Source: JBLFWJ01 sp047611425 (GTDB lineage Bacteria; Bacteroidota; Bacteroidia; UBA10329). Taken from it: a DNA stretch of 28,210 nucleotides. Where the stretch lies: contig JBLFWJ010000024.1 of assembly GCA_047611425.1 (NCBI GenBank), positions 1-28,210 of the forward strand, written 5' to 3'. Of the stretch, positions 1 to 8,162 are shown one piece after another. The notes below the pieces were generated by a model, which worked only from the letters and a program-made list of their open reading frames with translations, had not been told where the DNA came from and searched no databases. A program made the translations under genes and the position numbers. Within the stretch, counting starts at the first letter, position 1. Every line of letters begins with the position of its first letter.

Positions 1-1080
1 AATATTCAGGTTGATGAGGCTACATTGATCTGGAATTCAGTACCGAACGCAATCAAATACAAATTGAAGATTCGCGAAGTAGGAACAACTACCTGGACTA
101 ACCATACCATCTTCTCGCCAGACACGATTAAAGTGAAGGGTGGATTGAGCCCAGGTACCGACTATGAGTACAAGATTCAAACGGTTTGTGATCTTAATTC
201 GCCAACTTCTTACGGTCCGTTCCAATACTTTACAACAGCCGATGCCTGTGGCAATCCAGCTACTATGACAATGCAAGGTGTCAATCCAACGCAGACCAAT
301 GCATCGTGGTCGGCCGTTACCGATGCGATAAGCTACAAGCTGAAGTATCGTCCACTTGGAAGTAACACTTGGAAGTACAAAACGATTGTAGCGCCAAACA
401 CAGCACGCAACCTGTACAACTTAGATCCGTCCACCGATTATGAATTCAAAATCAGGACGGAATGTTCTAATGGAACTGTGCCTTATGGACCAACAGAATA
501 TTTCACAACACTCAATTGCGATGTAGCTGGCAACAGAAATGAATCTTCAATCACACCAAGTTCAGCCATTCTTATTTGGGATTCTGTTCCTGGAGCCTCA
601 AGCTATAAAGTGAAGTACAGAGTAAACAACACCTCTAGCTGGAGTTACAAGAATGTGAATGCACCAACTACATCTACGCAGTTGAATTCATTATATGCAG
701 GTACTACATACCAGTGGAAAGTGAAAACGTTCTGTAGCCCGGTATCAAATTACAGTAGCTATAGCGGAAACAACTTGTTCCAAACAGCAGCGGGTGTAGA
801 AGGAGGAGAGCAAAGTCGTTTGGCAGATGTATCGGATGACCGAGAATTGAATCTCTATCCTAATCCAAACGCAGGCGTATTTACAGTGGAGATGATTGGT
901 TACGAGTCTGATGCTGTTATCAACGTTCTGGACATGACAGGTAAGTTAATTTACTCGGATGCCGTAAACGCCTCAACTGAAATGAGAAGGGTCATTGACT
1001 TAAATGCAGCTCCTGGTACGTACGTCTTACAATTGATTACTGACAATAGTATTGACACACGAAAGTTGCAAGTGAGATAA
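1..1080 (+). CDS. Fibronectin-III repeat surface protein with T9SS sorting domain (5' partial)
   Basis: The reading frame is open from base 1, so the N-terminus lies outside the window. The visible 359 residues hold one partial and two complete fibronectin type III-like repeats of about 90 residues. Each repeats the pattern W-(S/D)-(A/S)-V-x-(D/G)-A-x-S/K-Y-K-(L/V)-K and a later S-T/G-T-x-Y-(E/Q)-(Y/F/W)-K-(I/V)-(R/K/Q)-T. Cysteines recur just after each repeat. From about residue 282 a T9SS type A sorting domain follows, with the hallmarks LNLYPNPNAG, a VLDMTGK turn, APGTYVLQL and a final basic RKLQVR. This predicts export through the outer membrane by T9SS and attachment to, or release from, the cell surface. 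The catalytic or adhesive N-terminal module, if any, is not visible, so the function (adhesin, protease or other) cannot be named. A strong terminator follows 22 bases after the stop. Confidence 0.9.
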   Translation, partial: NIQVDEATLIWNSVPNAIKYKLKIREVGTTTWTNHTIFSPDTIKVKGGLSPGTDYEYKIQTVCDLNSPTSYGPFQYFTTADACGNPATMTMQGVNPTQTNASWSAVTDAISYKLKYRPLGSNTWKYKTIVAPNTARNLYNLDPSTDYEFKIRTECSNGTVPYGPTEYFTTLNCDVAGNRNESSITPSSAILIWDSVPGASSYKVKYRVNNTSSWSYKNVNAPTTSTQLNSLYAGTTYQWKVKTFCSPVSNYSSYSGNNLFQTAAGVEGGEQSRLADVSDDRELNLYPNPNAGVFTVEMIGYESDAVINVLDMTGKLIYSDAVNASTEMRRVIDLNAAPGTYVLQLITDNSIDTRKLQVR

Positions 1081-1102
1081 TCATTAATCCAAACTAAAAT
1101 TG

Positions 1103-1135
1103 AAAAGCCCGACCAATTGGTCGGGCTTTTTTGTT
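1103..1135. terminator. Bidirectional rho-independent terminator
   Basis: A perfect palindrome (AGCCCGACCAA/TTGGTCGGGCT, 1106-1127) is flanked by AAAA on the left and a T-run on the right. It therefore works as an intrinsic terminator on both strands. It sits between the convergent ends of the FN3/T9SS gene and the GT4 glycosyltransferase gene. Confidence 0.92.
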
Positions 1136-1174
1136 CCAAATCTTAACAGATATTCGAAAGCAGGTGTTTCCCTC

Positions 1175-2362
1175 TTAGATTGAAAGAATTTTCAATAGTG
1201 GTTCAGTCTGGCCCTCCCAACCATAATTTTCTTGGATGAACTTCCTACCGGCTTTGCCAATCTGTTGCACTTGATCAGGATTGGAAAGTAAGTTATTGAT
1301 GGCATCTGCAAACTCAAGTGGTGACTTGGCAATAATCAAGTGTTCGTTGGGGGTTGCACCCAATGCATTATTCGCCAATGCAGAAGTAATACAAGGAATA
1401 CCCATGCTCATGGCTTCTAGAAGCTTGTTCTGTAGGCCTGTTCCAATCATCATTGGTGCTACAAACAAATGTGTACGGGCATAAGGGTTGCGCATGTCAT
1501 CCACCCAGCCGGTTACTTCTACATTATCTGAAGCAAGGTTTTTAACTGTTGGTGTCGGAGTTGCTCCTGCAAGTGTAATTCTAATTTTAGGGTTAGATTG
1601 TTGAAGAATTGGCAGGACATCTCTGGCCAAGAATTCACAGGCAACCACATTAGGTGGATAGCCCATATTTCCTGCAAATAAAACGTCTGTGCTTTTCTCC
1701 GATTCTTGTGGAGCGAAGTATTCCATATCCACACCATTACGTACAATGGAAACTTTTGATTTATCAGATACTGGAAGATCCTGCCTGTCTTGCTCGGAGA
1801 TAATGGTGCAGTGATCAAAGGAGTTTACAACGTGCCGCTCGTACTTTACCAACCGGTTGAATTCCATTTTAAATACCAATCGCATCGGCCCAAAGGCTCG
1901 TTCATGCCTCCGCTCTATTCCTTTTGAAAAAGTATCCTGCAAATCGAGTACACGCTTGGTATTCGGTGTATCTATGATGTACTCTGCCGTTCTAAGTAGT
2001 TGGCCGTAAAGGACATCTGGCTTAAACCTCGAGATGATGGCCTGTACCTTTTCTTTTACATCCGAATTGAAAAAATACCCCACCTGAAATGGCTTGCCAT
2101 TAAAGAAGCTATGCAGGATATTCCAACCAATACTCGCCTTTGAAATTGGGAAGACATGCAGTTCTTCGCACAAGGGAGTTAAATGCTTTTTGGCTTCTGG
2201 ATGTAGTGGTTCTGTAGTAATCGTAATCAAGCAAACACGATAGTGTTGCTGCAAGATTCTAAGTTGATGAAACCCCCGTAGTTTATCGCCCTTTTCAAGG
2301 GGATAAGGCACCCTCGAAAGGATGAATAAAAGGTTTGGTCTATTATCGGTTGATGCCTGCAA
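1175..2362 (-). CDS. Glycosyltransferase, GT4 family (GT-B fold)
   Basis: This 395-residue protein has the GT-B layout. The N-terminal half carries the donor-clan motif LSRVPYPLEKGDKLRGFHQL (about residues 15-34). The C-terminal Rossmann half contains GNMGYPPN (231-238), a VTGWVDD segment (about 283-289) and the conserved GTGLQNKLLEAMSMGIPCI stretch (307-325) that binds the sugar nucleotide. The N-terminus resembles the PEP-CTERM/exosortase-associated glycosyltransferases (TIGR03087-like); this is from memory and not checked. It probably transfers a sugar from a nucleotide donor in the cytoplasm during surface polysaccharide or glycolipid assembly. It is the last gene of a minus-strand operon, and its start overlaps the end of the upstream GT4 gene by 20 bases. 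No signal peptide or membrane segment is seen. Donor and acceptor cannot be deduced. Confidence 0.88.
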   Translation of the reverse strand: MQASTDNRPNLLFILSRVPYPLEKGDKLRGFHQLRILQQHYRVCLITITTEPLHPEAKKHLTPLCEELHVFPISKASIGWNILHSFFNGKPFQVGYFFNSDVKEKVQAIISRFKPDVLYGQLLRTAEYIIDTPNTKRVLDLQDTFSKGIERRHERAFGPMRLVFKMEFNRLVKYERHVVNSFDHCTIISEQDRQDLPVSDKSKVSIVRNGVDMEYFAPQESEKSTDVLFAGNMGYPPNVVACEFLARDVLPILQQSNPKIRITLAGATPTPTVKNLASDNVEVTGWVDDMRNPYARTHLFVAPMMIGTGLQNKLLEAMSMGIPCITSALANNALGATPNEHLIIAKSPLEFADAINNLLSNPDQVQQIGKAGRKFIQENYGWEGQTEPLLKILSI

Positions 2363-3539
2363 GACGCTGGCAAAAATAGTTCAGTTCCTTGCTGATTGCT
2401 GTGTTGCTGAAATGTTCTTCAACAAGCTTTCGTGCAGCAGTTCCAATGGCCGCTAGGTCATACTTGCCTTGGTAAACTTTATCGATTTCATTTGCCATGG
2501 ACTGTGCTTCATTAGCAATGATGAAATGTTCTCCGTTCTTGCCACGGATGCCTTCTGCACCAACGGTAGTGGTAATCACAACTTTACCTTTGGCCATGGC
2601 CTCCAACATTTTTACGCGCATGCCGCCACCAGATAGAAGTGGCAAGACCAAAATGTCGTTCTCTTTGAAAAACATTTGTGAGTCCTCAACATCCCCCATG
2701 ATTTGGAGGCCCTCTCCAGATTTTGCCATCAAAGAATTAGGCATATTCCGACCAGCTAAAATGCATTTAGCCTTTGGTGTTGACTGTGCAACGAGTGGCC
2801 AAACTTTGGTCGCGAAAAAATTAATGGCCTCTTCATTGGGACCCCAATTCATGTCTCCTAAATGAAAGAGGGTTAGGGGTTCTGAAGGTGTGGGAACTGA
2901 GAATTGATCTAAATCAATCCCGATTGGAACAAGCTTGACTTCTGCTTTGGTCAATGATTTGAAGAATTTCTCATCCTCGAAACTGAGTGCTGCGATGCCG
3001 TCTACTTTTTGAATGGCATTCAATTCATATTCTTTCATACGTTTCGAAAGAAAGCTCAAGTATGGTTTCTTTAGAATTGAAGCCGAGTTGGCTGACAACC
3101 GTTCCCATATTTTGAACTCCACGTTATGAGCTCGAAGAATGATTTTGGCCTTTGATTTCCTTCGTATGGTATCGATGTATGGCGTCATGAAAAGGCTCTC
3201 CAACCAAATTACATCAGGATTGAATGTGGATATCTGATCTTCCAACTGACTTTCAAACTCCTCGGAAAAAAAACGGTCTACGTTGTAAGATCCGGATCCG
3301 AATAGGCTCTTTAAAGCGCTGACAGGCTTGAGATTGGTGTTAATCTGAACGTGTTTCGTAATACCTTTTAACTGGTCAGGCCAAGCATTTCCAATCCAAG
3401 AGTGTTTATGGGTTGTTACCGTTAAAATTCTCAGGTCAATATCTTGGTTTAGAAAAGCCTCTGAGATGGAAGCAATGGCAATACAACCGCCATCGTTTTT
3501 AGGGTAGGGCGGCTTATGACAAAGCTGCAGGACTTTCAT
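2343..3539 (-). CDS. Glycosyltransferase, GT4 family (GT-B fold)
   Basis: This 398-residue protein is a second GT-B glycosyltransferase. The N-terminal LCHKPPYPKNDGGCIAI (6-22) is the usual opening for this group. RAHNVEFKIWERL (136-148) is characteristic of the GT4 subfamily that includes polysaccharide glycosyltransferases. The C-terminal half holds FHLGDMNWGPN (225-235) and SGGGMRVKMLEAMAKGKVVI (303-322). Its start codon overlaps the stop of the upstream LptF/LptG-like gene in an ATGA, so translation is probably coupled. It probably adds a sugar to a lipid- or polymer-linked glycan. It is related to but distinct from the adjoining GT4, so the two may add successive residues. The substrate is unknown. 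Confidence 0.88.
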   Translation of the reverse strand: MKVLQLCHKPPYPKNDGGCIAIASISEAFLNQDIDLRILTVTTHKHSWIGNAWPDQLKGITKHVQINTNLKPVSALKSLFGSGSYNVDRFFSEEFESQLEDQISTFNPDVIWLESLFMTPYIDTIRRKSKAKIILRAHNVEFKIWERLSANSASILKKPYLSFLSKRMKEYELNAIQKVDGIAALSFEDEKFFKSLTKAEVKLVPIGIDLDQFSVPTPSEPLTLFHLGDMNWGPNEEAINFFATKVWPLVAQSTPKAKCILAGRNMPNSLMAKSGEGLQIMGDVEDSQMFFKENDILVLPLLSGGGMRVKMLEAMAKGKVVITTTVGAEGIRGKNGEHFIIANEAQSMANEIDKVYQGKYDLAAIGTAARKLVEEHFSNTAISKELNYFCQRLAGINR

Positions 3540-5017
3540 TCTGCTTTGTCTTTTTTCAAGAGTCGGAGGACACCGTTCTTAATCGGGTCGAAGTAAGCTC
3601 CAATATTGAAAATATGGGAATCTGTGGTAGCCTTGTACGTGAGAAAGATGCCAATTGGCATTAGAACTACTGAGGACAACCACATTCCTTCAGCCGGTGT
3701 CCAGACACCTTCTTTAGCGAATTTTTCCCCCGTGATCGAGATTACATAATAAAGGAGGAAAAATAAGACGGAGACAATCACTGGTAGCCCCAGTCCGCCC
3801 TTCCTGATAATGGCGCCCAATGGCGCTCCTATAAAAAATAGCACCAAGCAAGCAACACTCAGCGTGAGCTTGCGATGTATTTCAATTTCATACCGATCCA
3901 TGCGATGTTCTCGCATTCGAGCATCTTCTGTAATGCTTGATAGGTATGCTTTTACACTTCTACTTAAGTTCAGTGCCGTTGTAGCAATATTCTTCCGCTC
4001 TCCGGTTGGAAAATTGTTTAAGACGGAATCTTTCGCGGTCGACATTGGCAGTATTAACCGGGTTCTGGCACCGTATTTCATTTTCACCGAGTCAGTTGCC
4101 GTCATCAATTCTGGAAAGACATACTTGTAGTTCTTTTTGATGTTGTTAGCTAGTTCGGAATGTCGTTTGACTTTCTCGACCTTGAAACTATCGATATGGG
4201 CTCTAAGCTGAGAAAAGCTTTGCATCCGATAGTTATCCTTAAAGATTTCATCGCTACTTCTTGACAGTTTGAAGTCGCTCATATCAAAGCGAATCAATTC
4301 TTCGTCAAATTGATTAATCGAATGTGGATACGTTTTACTTTTCCGACTTGGATTGTCCTCTTGAGTGTAAGACTTGCCGCTATACAAGGTAAATTCCATG
4401 TACCGCTCATTGTGCGAGTAGGCCATTCTGCCTGAATCCGCGGTGGTCACCTTAATATTTCCTTTGTTGTCTGTATGGTCGTAAATTATCAAGTCATACA
4501 GACTTTGTTCATCGTCTCCCTTTGATCCGGTTCTAATGCTGTAGCCCTGTAGTCCTCTGTAAAACACACCCGGTTTTAAGCTCATGGTGGGGCGCTGATG
4601 TCGAATATCGTAGAGCAGCGTGCCCATTTTTAAATTGGATACAGGGATCACATTATTTGCAAAGTAGAATGCACCAACGCTGGTTAAAATGGCAACTATT
4701 ATCAACGGATACATAATTCTTCCTAAGGAAATTCCCGCTGATCGAAGGGCAACCAGCTCATAGTTTTCCCCTAGATTTCCTAAGGTCATAATGGAGGAAA
4801 GTAGGATAGCTAAGGGCAACGCCATGTTTACCAAACTGGCAGAAGCATAAAACAGAAGCTCTGCAATGATGTACCATTCAAGCCCTTTTCCAACAAGGTC
4901 ATCGATGTACTTCCACAGAAACTGCATGAGCAGAACGAACAACGAAACGAAAAACGTCATTACGAACGGCCCCGCGTAAGAAGTGAGTAGTAGTTTGTGG
5001 AGTTTTTTCAAAGCCAA
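3536..5017 (-). CDS. LptF/LptG family permease
   Basis: The 493 residues match the YjgP/YjgQ (LptF/LptG) architecture. Three N-terminal membrane segments (about 13-35, 53-80 and 100-122) are followed by a long periplasmic region and three C-terminal segments within about 385-470. The motif GENYELVALRSAGISLGRIM (83-102) is the cytoplasmic coupling helix that contacts the LptB ATPase in this family. In the known system LptB2FG extracts lipopolysaccharide from the inner membrane and passes it to LptC. The periplasmic part is longer than in E. coli LptG (about 360 residues), as is common for one of the two Bacteroidota copies. It heads a three-gene operon with two GT4 genes, which supports a role in lipid-linked glycan export. 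F and G cannot be told apart from sequence alone. Confidence 0.88.
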   Translation of the reverse strand: MALKKLHKLLLTSYAGPFVMTFFVSLFVLLMQFLWKYIDDLVGKGLEWYIIAELLFYASASLVNMALPLAILLSSIMTLGNLGENYELVALRSAGISLGRIMYPLIIVAILTSVGAFYFANNVIPVSNLKMGTLLYDIRHQRPTMSLKPGVFYRGLQGYSIRTGSKGDDEQSLYDLIIYDHTDNKGNIKVTTADSGRMAYSHNERYMEFTLYSGKSYTQEDNPSRKSKTYPHSINQFDEELIRFDMSDFKLSRSSDEIFKDNYRMQSFSQLRAHIDSFKVEKVKRHSELANNIKKNYKYVFPELMTATDSVKMKYGARTRLILPMSTAKDSVLNNFPTGERKNIATTALNLSRSVKAYLSSITEDARMREHRMDRYEIEIHRKLTLSVACLVLFFIGAPLGAIIRKGGLGLPVIVSVLFFLLYYVISITGEKFAKEGVWTPAEGMWLSSVVLMPIGIFLTYKATTDSHIFNIGAYFDPIKNGVLRLLKKDKAE

Positions 5018-5030
5018 TCTGAAATCCGGT

Positions 5031-5038
5031 CAAAGATA
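5031..5038 (-). promoter_or_regulatory. Bacteroidota -7 promoter box for the lptF/G-GT4-GT4 operon
   Basis: TATCTTTG on the minus strand matches the Bacteroidota sigma-A consensus TAnnTTTG, 13 bases before the ATG of the LptF/LptG-like gene. No convincing -33 TTTG is seen. It is paired back to back with a second box serving the divergent GT2 gene. Confidence 0.6.
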
Positions 5039-5070
5039 GTGTAACGTGTAAGTCGGTTGTCTCTAAAGGT

Positions 5071-5078
5071 TATCTTTG
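5071..5078 (+). promoter_or_regulatory. Bacteroidota -7 promoter box for the GT2 gene
   Basis: TATCTTTG on the plus strand is an exact TAnnTTTG match 19 bases before the ATG of the GT2 gene. No clear -33 element is seen at the expected distance. Confidence 0.6.
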
Positions 5079-5097
5079 GCTCCGTTTTTTCAGCATC

Positions 5098-5853
5098 ATG
5101 GTTAACGGTAAAAAAGTAGTTGTAGTGTTGCCCGCGTATAATGCGGAGCAAACCTTGGAGGCGACATATGCCGAAATCCCCTTTGATATAGTGGATGAGG
5201 TGGTTTTGGTGGATGACGCAAGTCGCGACAACACAGCCAAACGTGGAGCCGAACTAGGGATCAAACATATCGTGGTTCACGATGGTAATAAAGGATATGG
5301 AGGCAATCAGAAGAGCTGCTATCGAAAAGCTTTAGAGCTTGGAGGCGACATTGTAATCATGCTTCATCCAGATTATCAGTACACGCCAAAGCTGATTCCG
5401 GTGATGACCCACATGATTGGAAGTGGGCTCTACGAGGTTGTTCTCGGTTCTAGAATCCTTGGTAAAGGTGCATTGAAAGGAGGGATGCCGATTTACAAAT
5501 ACATCGCTAACCGATTGCTCACATTTGCCCAAAATGTACTGATTGATCAGAAACTATCTGAGTATCACACGGGATACCGAGCGTTTTCTAGAACGGTTTT
5601 AAAAAAGATAGATTGGGAAGTAAATTCCGATGATTTCGTTTTTGACAATCAAATGCTCTCTCAAATCACATATCACGGGTTTGATATTGCCGAGGTGACT
5701 TGTCCCACTAAGTATTTCGAAGAGGCTTCATCCATCAACCTACAAAGAAGTACGGTATATGGTTTGGGCGTTTTGAAAGTCTCCGTTATGCACTTTTTTC
5801 AGCGCATCGGCTTAGCCAAATTCCGTATGTATCAATCCAAAGAGAAAGGATAA
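5098..5853 (+). CDS. Glycosyltransferase family 2, polyprenyl-phosphate sugar synthase-like
   Basis: This 251-residue GT-A enzyme begins VVVVLPAYNAEQTLEATY, followed by the nucleotide-binding VDDASRDNT (38-46). The metal-binding acidic motif lies in MLHPDYQYTPKL (88-99). HTGYRAFSR (about 160) and the acidic SDDFVFDNQ nearby match the dolichyl/undecaprenyl-phosphate sugar synthase branch (DPM1/ArnC-like). Such enzymes move a sugar from a nucleotide donor onto a polyprenyl phosphate at the cytoplasmic face. No C-terminal membrane anchor is evident, so it is probably peripheral like DPM1. The next gene, convergent and overlapping by 22 bases, is a GT39-type enzyme that uses this kind of lipid-linked donor, which makes a functional pairing plausible. 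The sugar is not deducible. Confidence 0.88.
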   Translation: MVNGKKVVVVLPAYNAEQTLEATYAEIPFDIVDEVVLVDDASRDNTAKRGAELGIKHIVVHDGNKGYGGNQKSCYRKALELGGDIVIMLHPDYQYTPKLIPVMTHMIGSGLYEVVLGSRILGKGALKGGMPIYKYIANRLLTFAQNVLIDQKLSEYHTGYRAFSRTVLKKIDWEVNSDDFVFDNQMLSQITYHGFDIAEVTCPTKYFEEASSINLQRSTVYGLGVLKVSVMHFFQRIGLAKFRMYQSKEKG

Positions 5854-7493
5854 TTCTCGTCATTTCTGGTCAGGAAAGTATATCCAGCCCAAGTTTCTAC
5901 AATTACCAATTCCGGGTGATATTTTAAGTGTTCCTCAACACGATGATTCCTTACGGTAAAGAATACCGGCTTGTCAACGTGATCTCGGAGTAGCCAATTA
6001 TCGTCATTGGCCATAGGGTGTTGATCTGGTTGCCGATTTCCATAATAGAGGTGGGCATAAGAATGGAAACCAAGTGGCTCGCAATACGCCTCATTGGCAC
6101 CCCGTGCTTTATAGAATTCGATAATTCCGTTTTGCGTAAATTCTTCTACCCTTGGAATAAATACGATAGAAACCAGCCAGATGGTTAAAAACGAGGAAGT
6201 CATTAATGTGATGATTCCTTGTTTCACCTTTTCTTTTCTGATGAATCGAACGCCCAGTACCGAACCGATTATTAGAACCAACCCGACAATCCATTCCCCA
6301 CCAACCCAGTTGGCTTGAACGGAAAGTGCGTCAATGGCACCTTGATCTGTAATCAAGCCGTTCTCAAGAATGTAGCCTTGAATGCTACTGAAGTTTCCTG
6401 CTAGGAAAATCCCTGTTCCAAGCAAAATGCTTTGAATCATCAACAGATTCAGGTTGCCCGATTTGGGTTTTGAATCACCATTCCACCAGCGATGTAAGAC
6501 TGTTGCAGCAATAAAGGCCATTGGGAAATATGTGAGACTGCTGTAATGAATAATCTTGGTTTTTACAACCGAGAAAATGATCAGTACAACCCAAAACATA
6601 ATGATCATCCACAATCTGTGATGATCCATTTCTTTGTAAAGGCCGGGCCGTTTTCTCTCAATTCCGAAGAGGAACAAGAGCGACATAGGAAAGCATCCAG
6701 CTAAGAGCACCACTGCATGGTAATAGAATGGTTGGCCGTGACCTGCTTCACTTTTAGTAATCAAGCGAACATTATAGTCGATAAAATCCTGTACCATTTT
6801 CTCGTTGCCCGAAACCATCTCATAGAGGAACCATGAAAATCCAATGACCAAAACGAGCATCAAAAATAAGACTGGTTGGAACCATGAAAACTTTATAGTC
6901 TTCCACTTAACCACCAGAAAAACAAAGGTGATGGCACCAACCAAAACCAAGGCCGCAGGGCCTTTTGTGAGTACGGCCAGACCGACCCAAAGCCCACTCA
7001 ACAAGACTGGTTTTGTTGATACAGAGCCATGTTGGGACGCAGCCATAAGTCGTTCAATCCCTAGGAAAATGAAGAGGTTGAACCATGGGTCAATTATACC
7101 ACTTCGGAAATAAAACTGAGGTAAAAAGGAACATGCATAAACTCCAGCCCACAATAATCCGAATTGGTGATTTCGCCAATTCGTACCCAAGTTATAGAGT
7201 AGTGTCAAACTAATGGCTCCCGCAATGGCATTTGGAAGTCTTGCGGCAAACTCGGTGATTCCGAAGATGCTCATACACAATGCTTGAAGCCAGATAAACA
7301 ATGGGGGTTTCTCCCAAAACGGTTCGAATCCGATTTGCACTTGGGTGTAATTGCCGGACAGCAGCATTTCTCTGGCTGCTTCCGCGAAATTTATTTCATC
7401 CCAATCGAAAAGGTGTACCGATCCCAGAAATGGGATGAACGCAACAAGTGCCGCGAAAAAAATGAGGATGCTGGTCTTAGTGGTGCGACTCAT
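5832..7493 (-). CDS. ArnT/PMT-like membrane glycosyltransferase (GT39/GT83 type)
   Basis: The 553 residues form a polytopic membrane protein with roughly ten or more hydrophobic helices in the N-terminal 440 residues and a soluble C-terminal domain. The first periplasmic loop carries FDWDEINFAEAAREM (29-43), with the acidic D-E pair that is catalytic in the PMT/ArnT superfamily, followed by FWEKPPLFIW (59-68), a signature of the ArnT branch. Members take a sugar from a polyprenyl-phosphate donor on the periplasmic side and attach it to lipid A, protein or another acceptor. It follows the PAP2 phosphatase gene with a 4-base ATGA overlap, and its 3' end overlaps that of the convergent GT2 gene. 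The acceptor could be lipid A or O-glycosylated proteins; sequence alone does not decide. Confidence 0.87.
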   Translation of the reverse strand: MSRTTKTSILIFFAALVAFIPFLGSVHLFDWDEINFAEAAREMLLSGNYTQVQIGFEPFWEKPPLFIWLQALCMSIFGITEFAARLPNAIAGAISLTLLYNLGTNWRNHQFGLLWAGVYACSFLPQFYFRSGIIDPWFNLFIFLGIERLMAASQHGSVSTKPVLLSGLWVGLAVLTKGPAALVLVGAITFVFLVVKWKTIKFSWFQPVLFLMLVLVIGFSWFLYEMVSGNEKMVQDFIDYNVRLITKSEAGHGQPFYYHAVVLLAGCFPMSLLFLFGIERKRPGLYKEMDHHRLWMIIMFWVVLIIFSVVKTKIIHYSSLTYFPMAFIAATVLHRWWNGDSKPKSGNLNLLMIQSILLGTGIFLAGNFSSIQGYILENGLITDQGAIDALSVQANWVGGEWIVGLVLIIGSVLGVRFIRKEKVKQGIITLMTSSFLTIWLVSIVFIPRVEEFTQNGIIEFYKARGANEAYCEPLGFHSYAHLYYGNRQPDQHPMANDDNWLLRDHVDKPVFFTVRNHRVEEHLKYHPELVIVETWAGYTFLTRNDENYPFSLD

Positions 7494-8122
7494 CTACCTA
7501 AGATTCCTTTATCCAATCGAGAAACATTGATCCGATTCATTATCCAAAACGCAAGAAGTGCACACAGGGTACCTATCATGGATCCAACGGCTACGTCACC
7601 TGAAAAGTGTTGACTCAAATACACTCTTGAGAAAGCGGTTAGTGAAAACAAGATTCCAGCAGGAAGGGCCCATTTGCTGTCCTTGGCAATGAGCATTAGG
7701 CACATTCCCAAACAGAATGCAGTGGCGGAATGCCCACTTGGAAAACTGTTATGTGCGTGAAAATCAATCCCAGGAGGAAGATGAAGCTGTTCTGAAAGAA
7801 GAGCAGTTGGTCGCTTCATATGCGAAAACAGACCATGCTTGGCTGATTGTACAATCAATGATGCAAGTCCATTGGCAAGACCCACAAATAGTGCCCATCG
7901 TATTTTGACGAATAGCAGACTTACAGCCAGAATTAAAGGGGCAAATCCAGATCCAAAGTGGGTCAAATACCTAAAAAACGAATCGGCAAAAGGCCAATGG
8001 TACCCATTGATAAGGAGATGTAAATCATGACGGCCATAAACCAGCTCGGCAGTGCCAAGTGTGATCATCCAGAGGATGGTAAGGAGGAGGAAAATTCTGG
8101 CCGGAGCGGCAATGTGCTTCAT
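7490..8122 (-). CDS. PAP2 (type 2 phosphatidic acid phosphatase) family membrane phosphatase
   Basis: The 210-residue membrane protein has the three PAP2 catalytic motifs. A lysine and Arg-Pro pair lie in KHGLFSHMKRP (95-105). PSGH is at 128-131. SRVYLSQHFSGD (165-176) fits SR-x5-H-x3-D exactly. In motif 1 the lysine is eight residues before the Arg-Pro, two more than the textbook spacing. Bacterial PAP2 proteins dephosphorylate undecaprenyl pyrophosphate, phosphatidylglycerol phosphate or lipid A. As the first gene of an operon with an ArnT-like transferase it probably recycles a lipid carrier or removes a lipid A phosphate to prepare a modification site. About six membrane helices are visible. 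The ATG is preceded by a TAATTTTG -7 box. Confidence 0.88.
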   Translation of the reverse strand: MKHIAAPARIFLLLTILWMITLGTAELVYGRHDLHLLINGYHWPFADSFFRYLTHFGSGFAPLILAVSLLFVKIRWALFVGLANGLASLIVQSAKHGLFSHMKRPTALLSEQLHLPPGIDFHAHNSFPSGHSATAFCLGMCLMLIAKDSKWALPAGILFSLTAFSRVYLSQHFSGDVAVGSMIGTLCALLAFWIMNRINVSRLDKGILGR

Positions 8123-8139
8123 ACCGTGCGTTGCATCGG

Positions 8140-8147
8140 CAAAATTA
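8140..8147 (-). promoter_or_regulatory. Bacteroidota -7 promoter box for the PAP2-GT39 operon
   Basis: TAATTTTG on the minus strand fits TAnnTTTG, 17 bases before the PAP2 ATG and within the 40-base gap after the SRPBCC gene. This suggests the pair can be transcribed independently of upstream genes. Confidence 0.5.
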
Positions 8148-8162
8148 CAATTGAATGAAGAA

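Noticed and set aside
1519..1818. 99-codon minus-strand frame inside the first GT4 gene
   Set aside because: It is a shadow in another frame of a clearly conserved glycosyltransferase; no start context or protein character.
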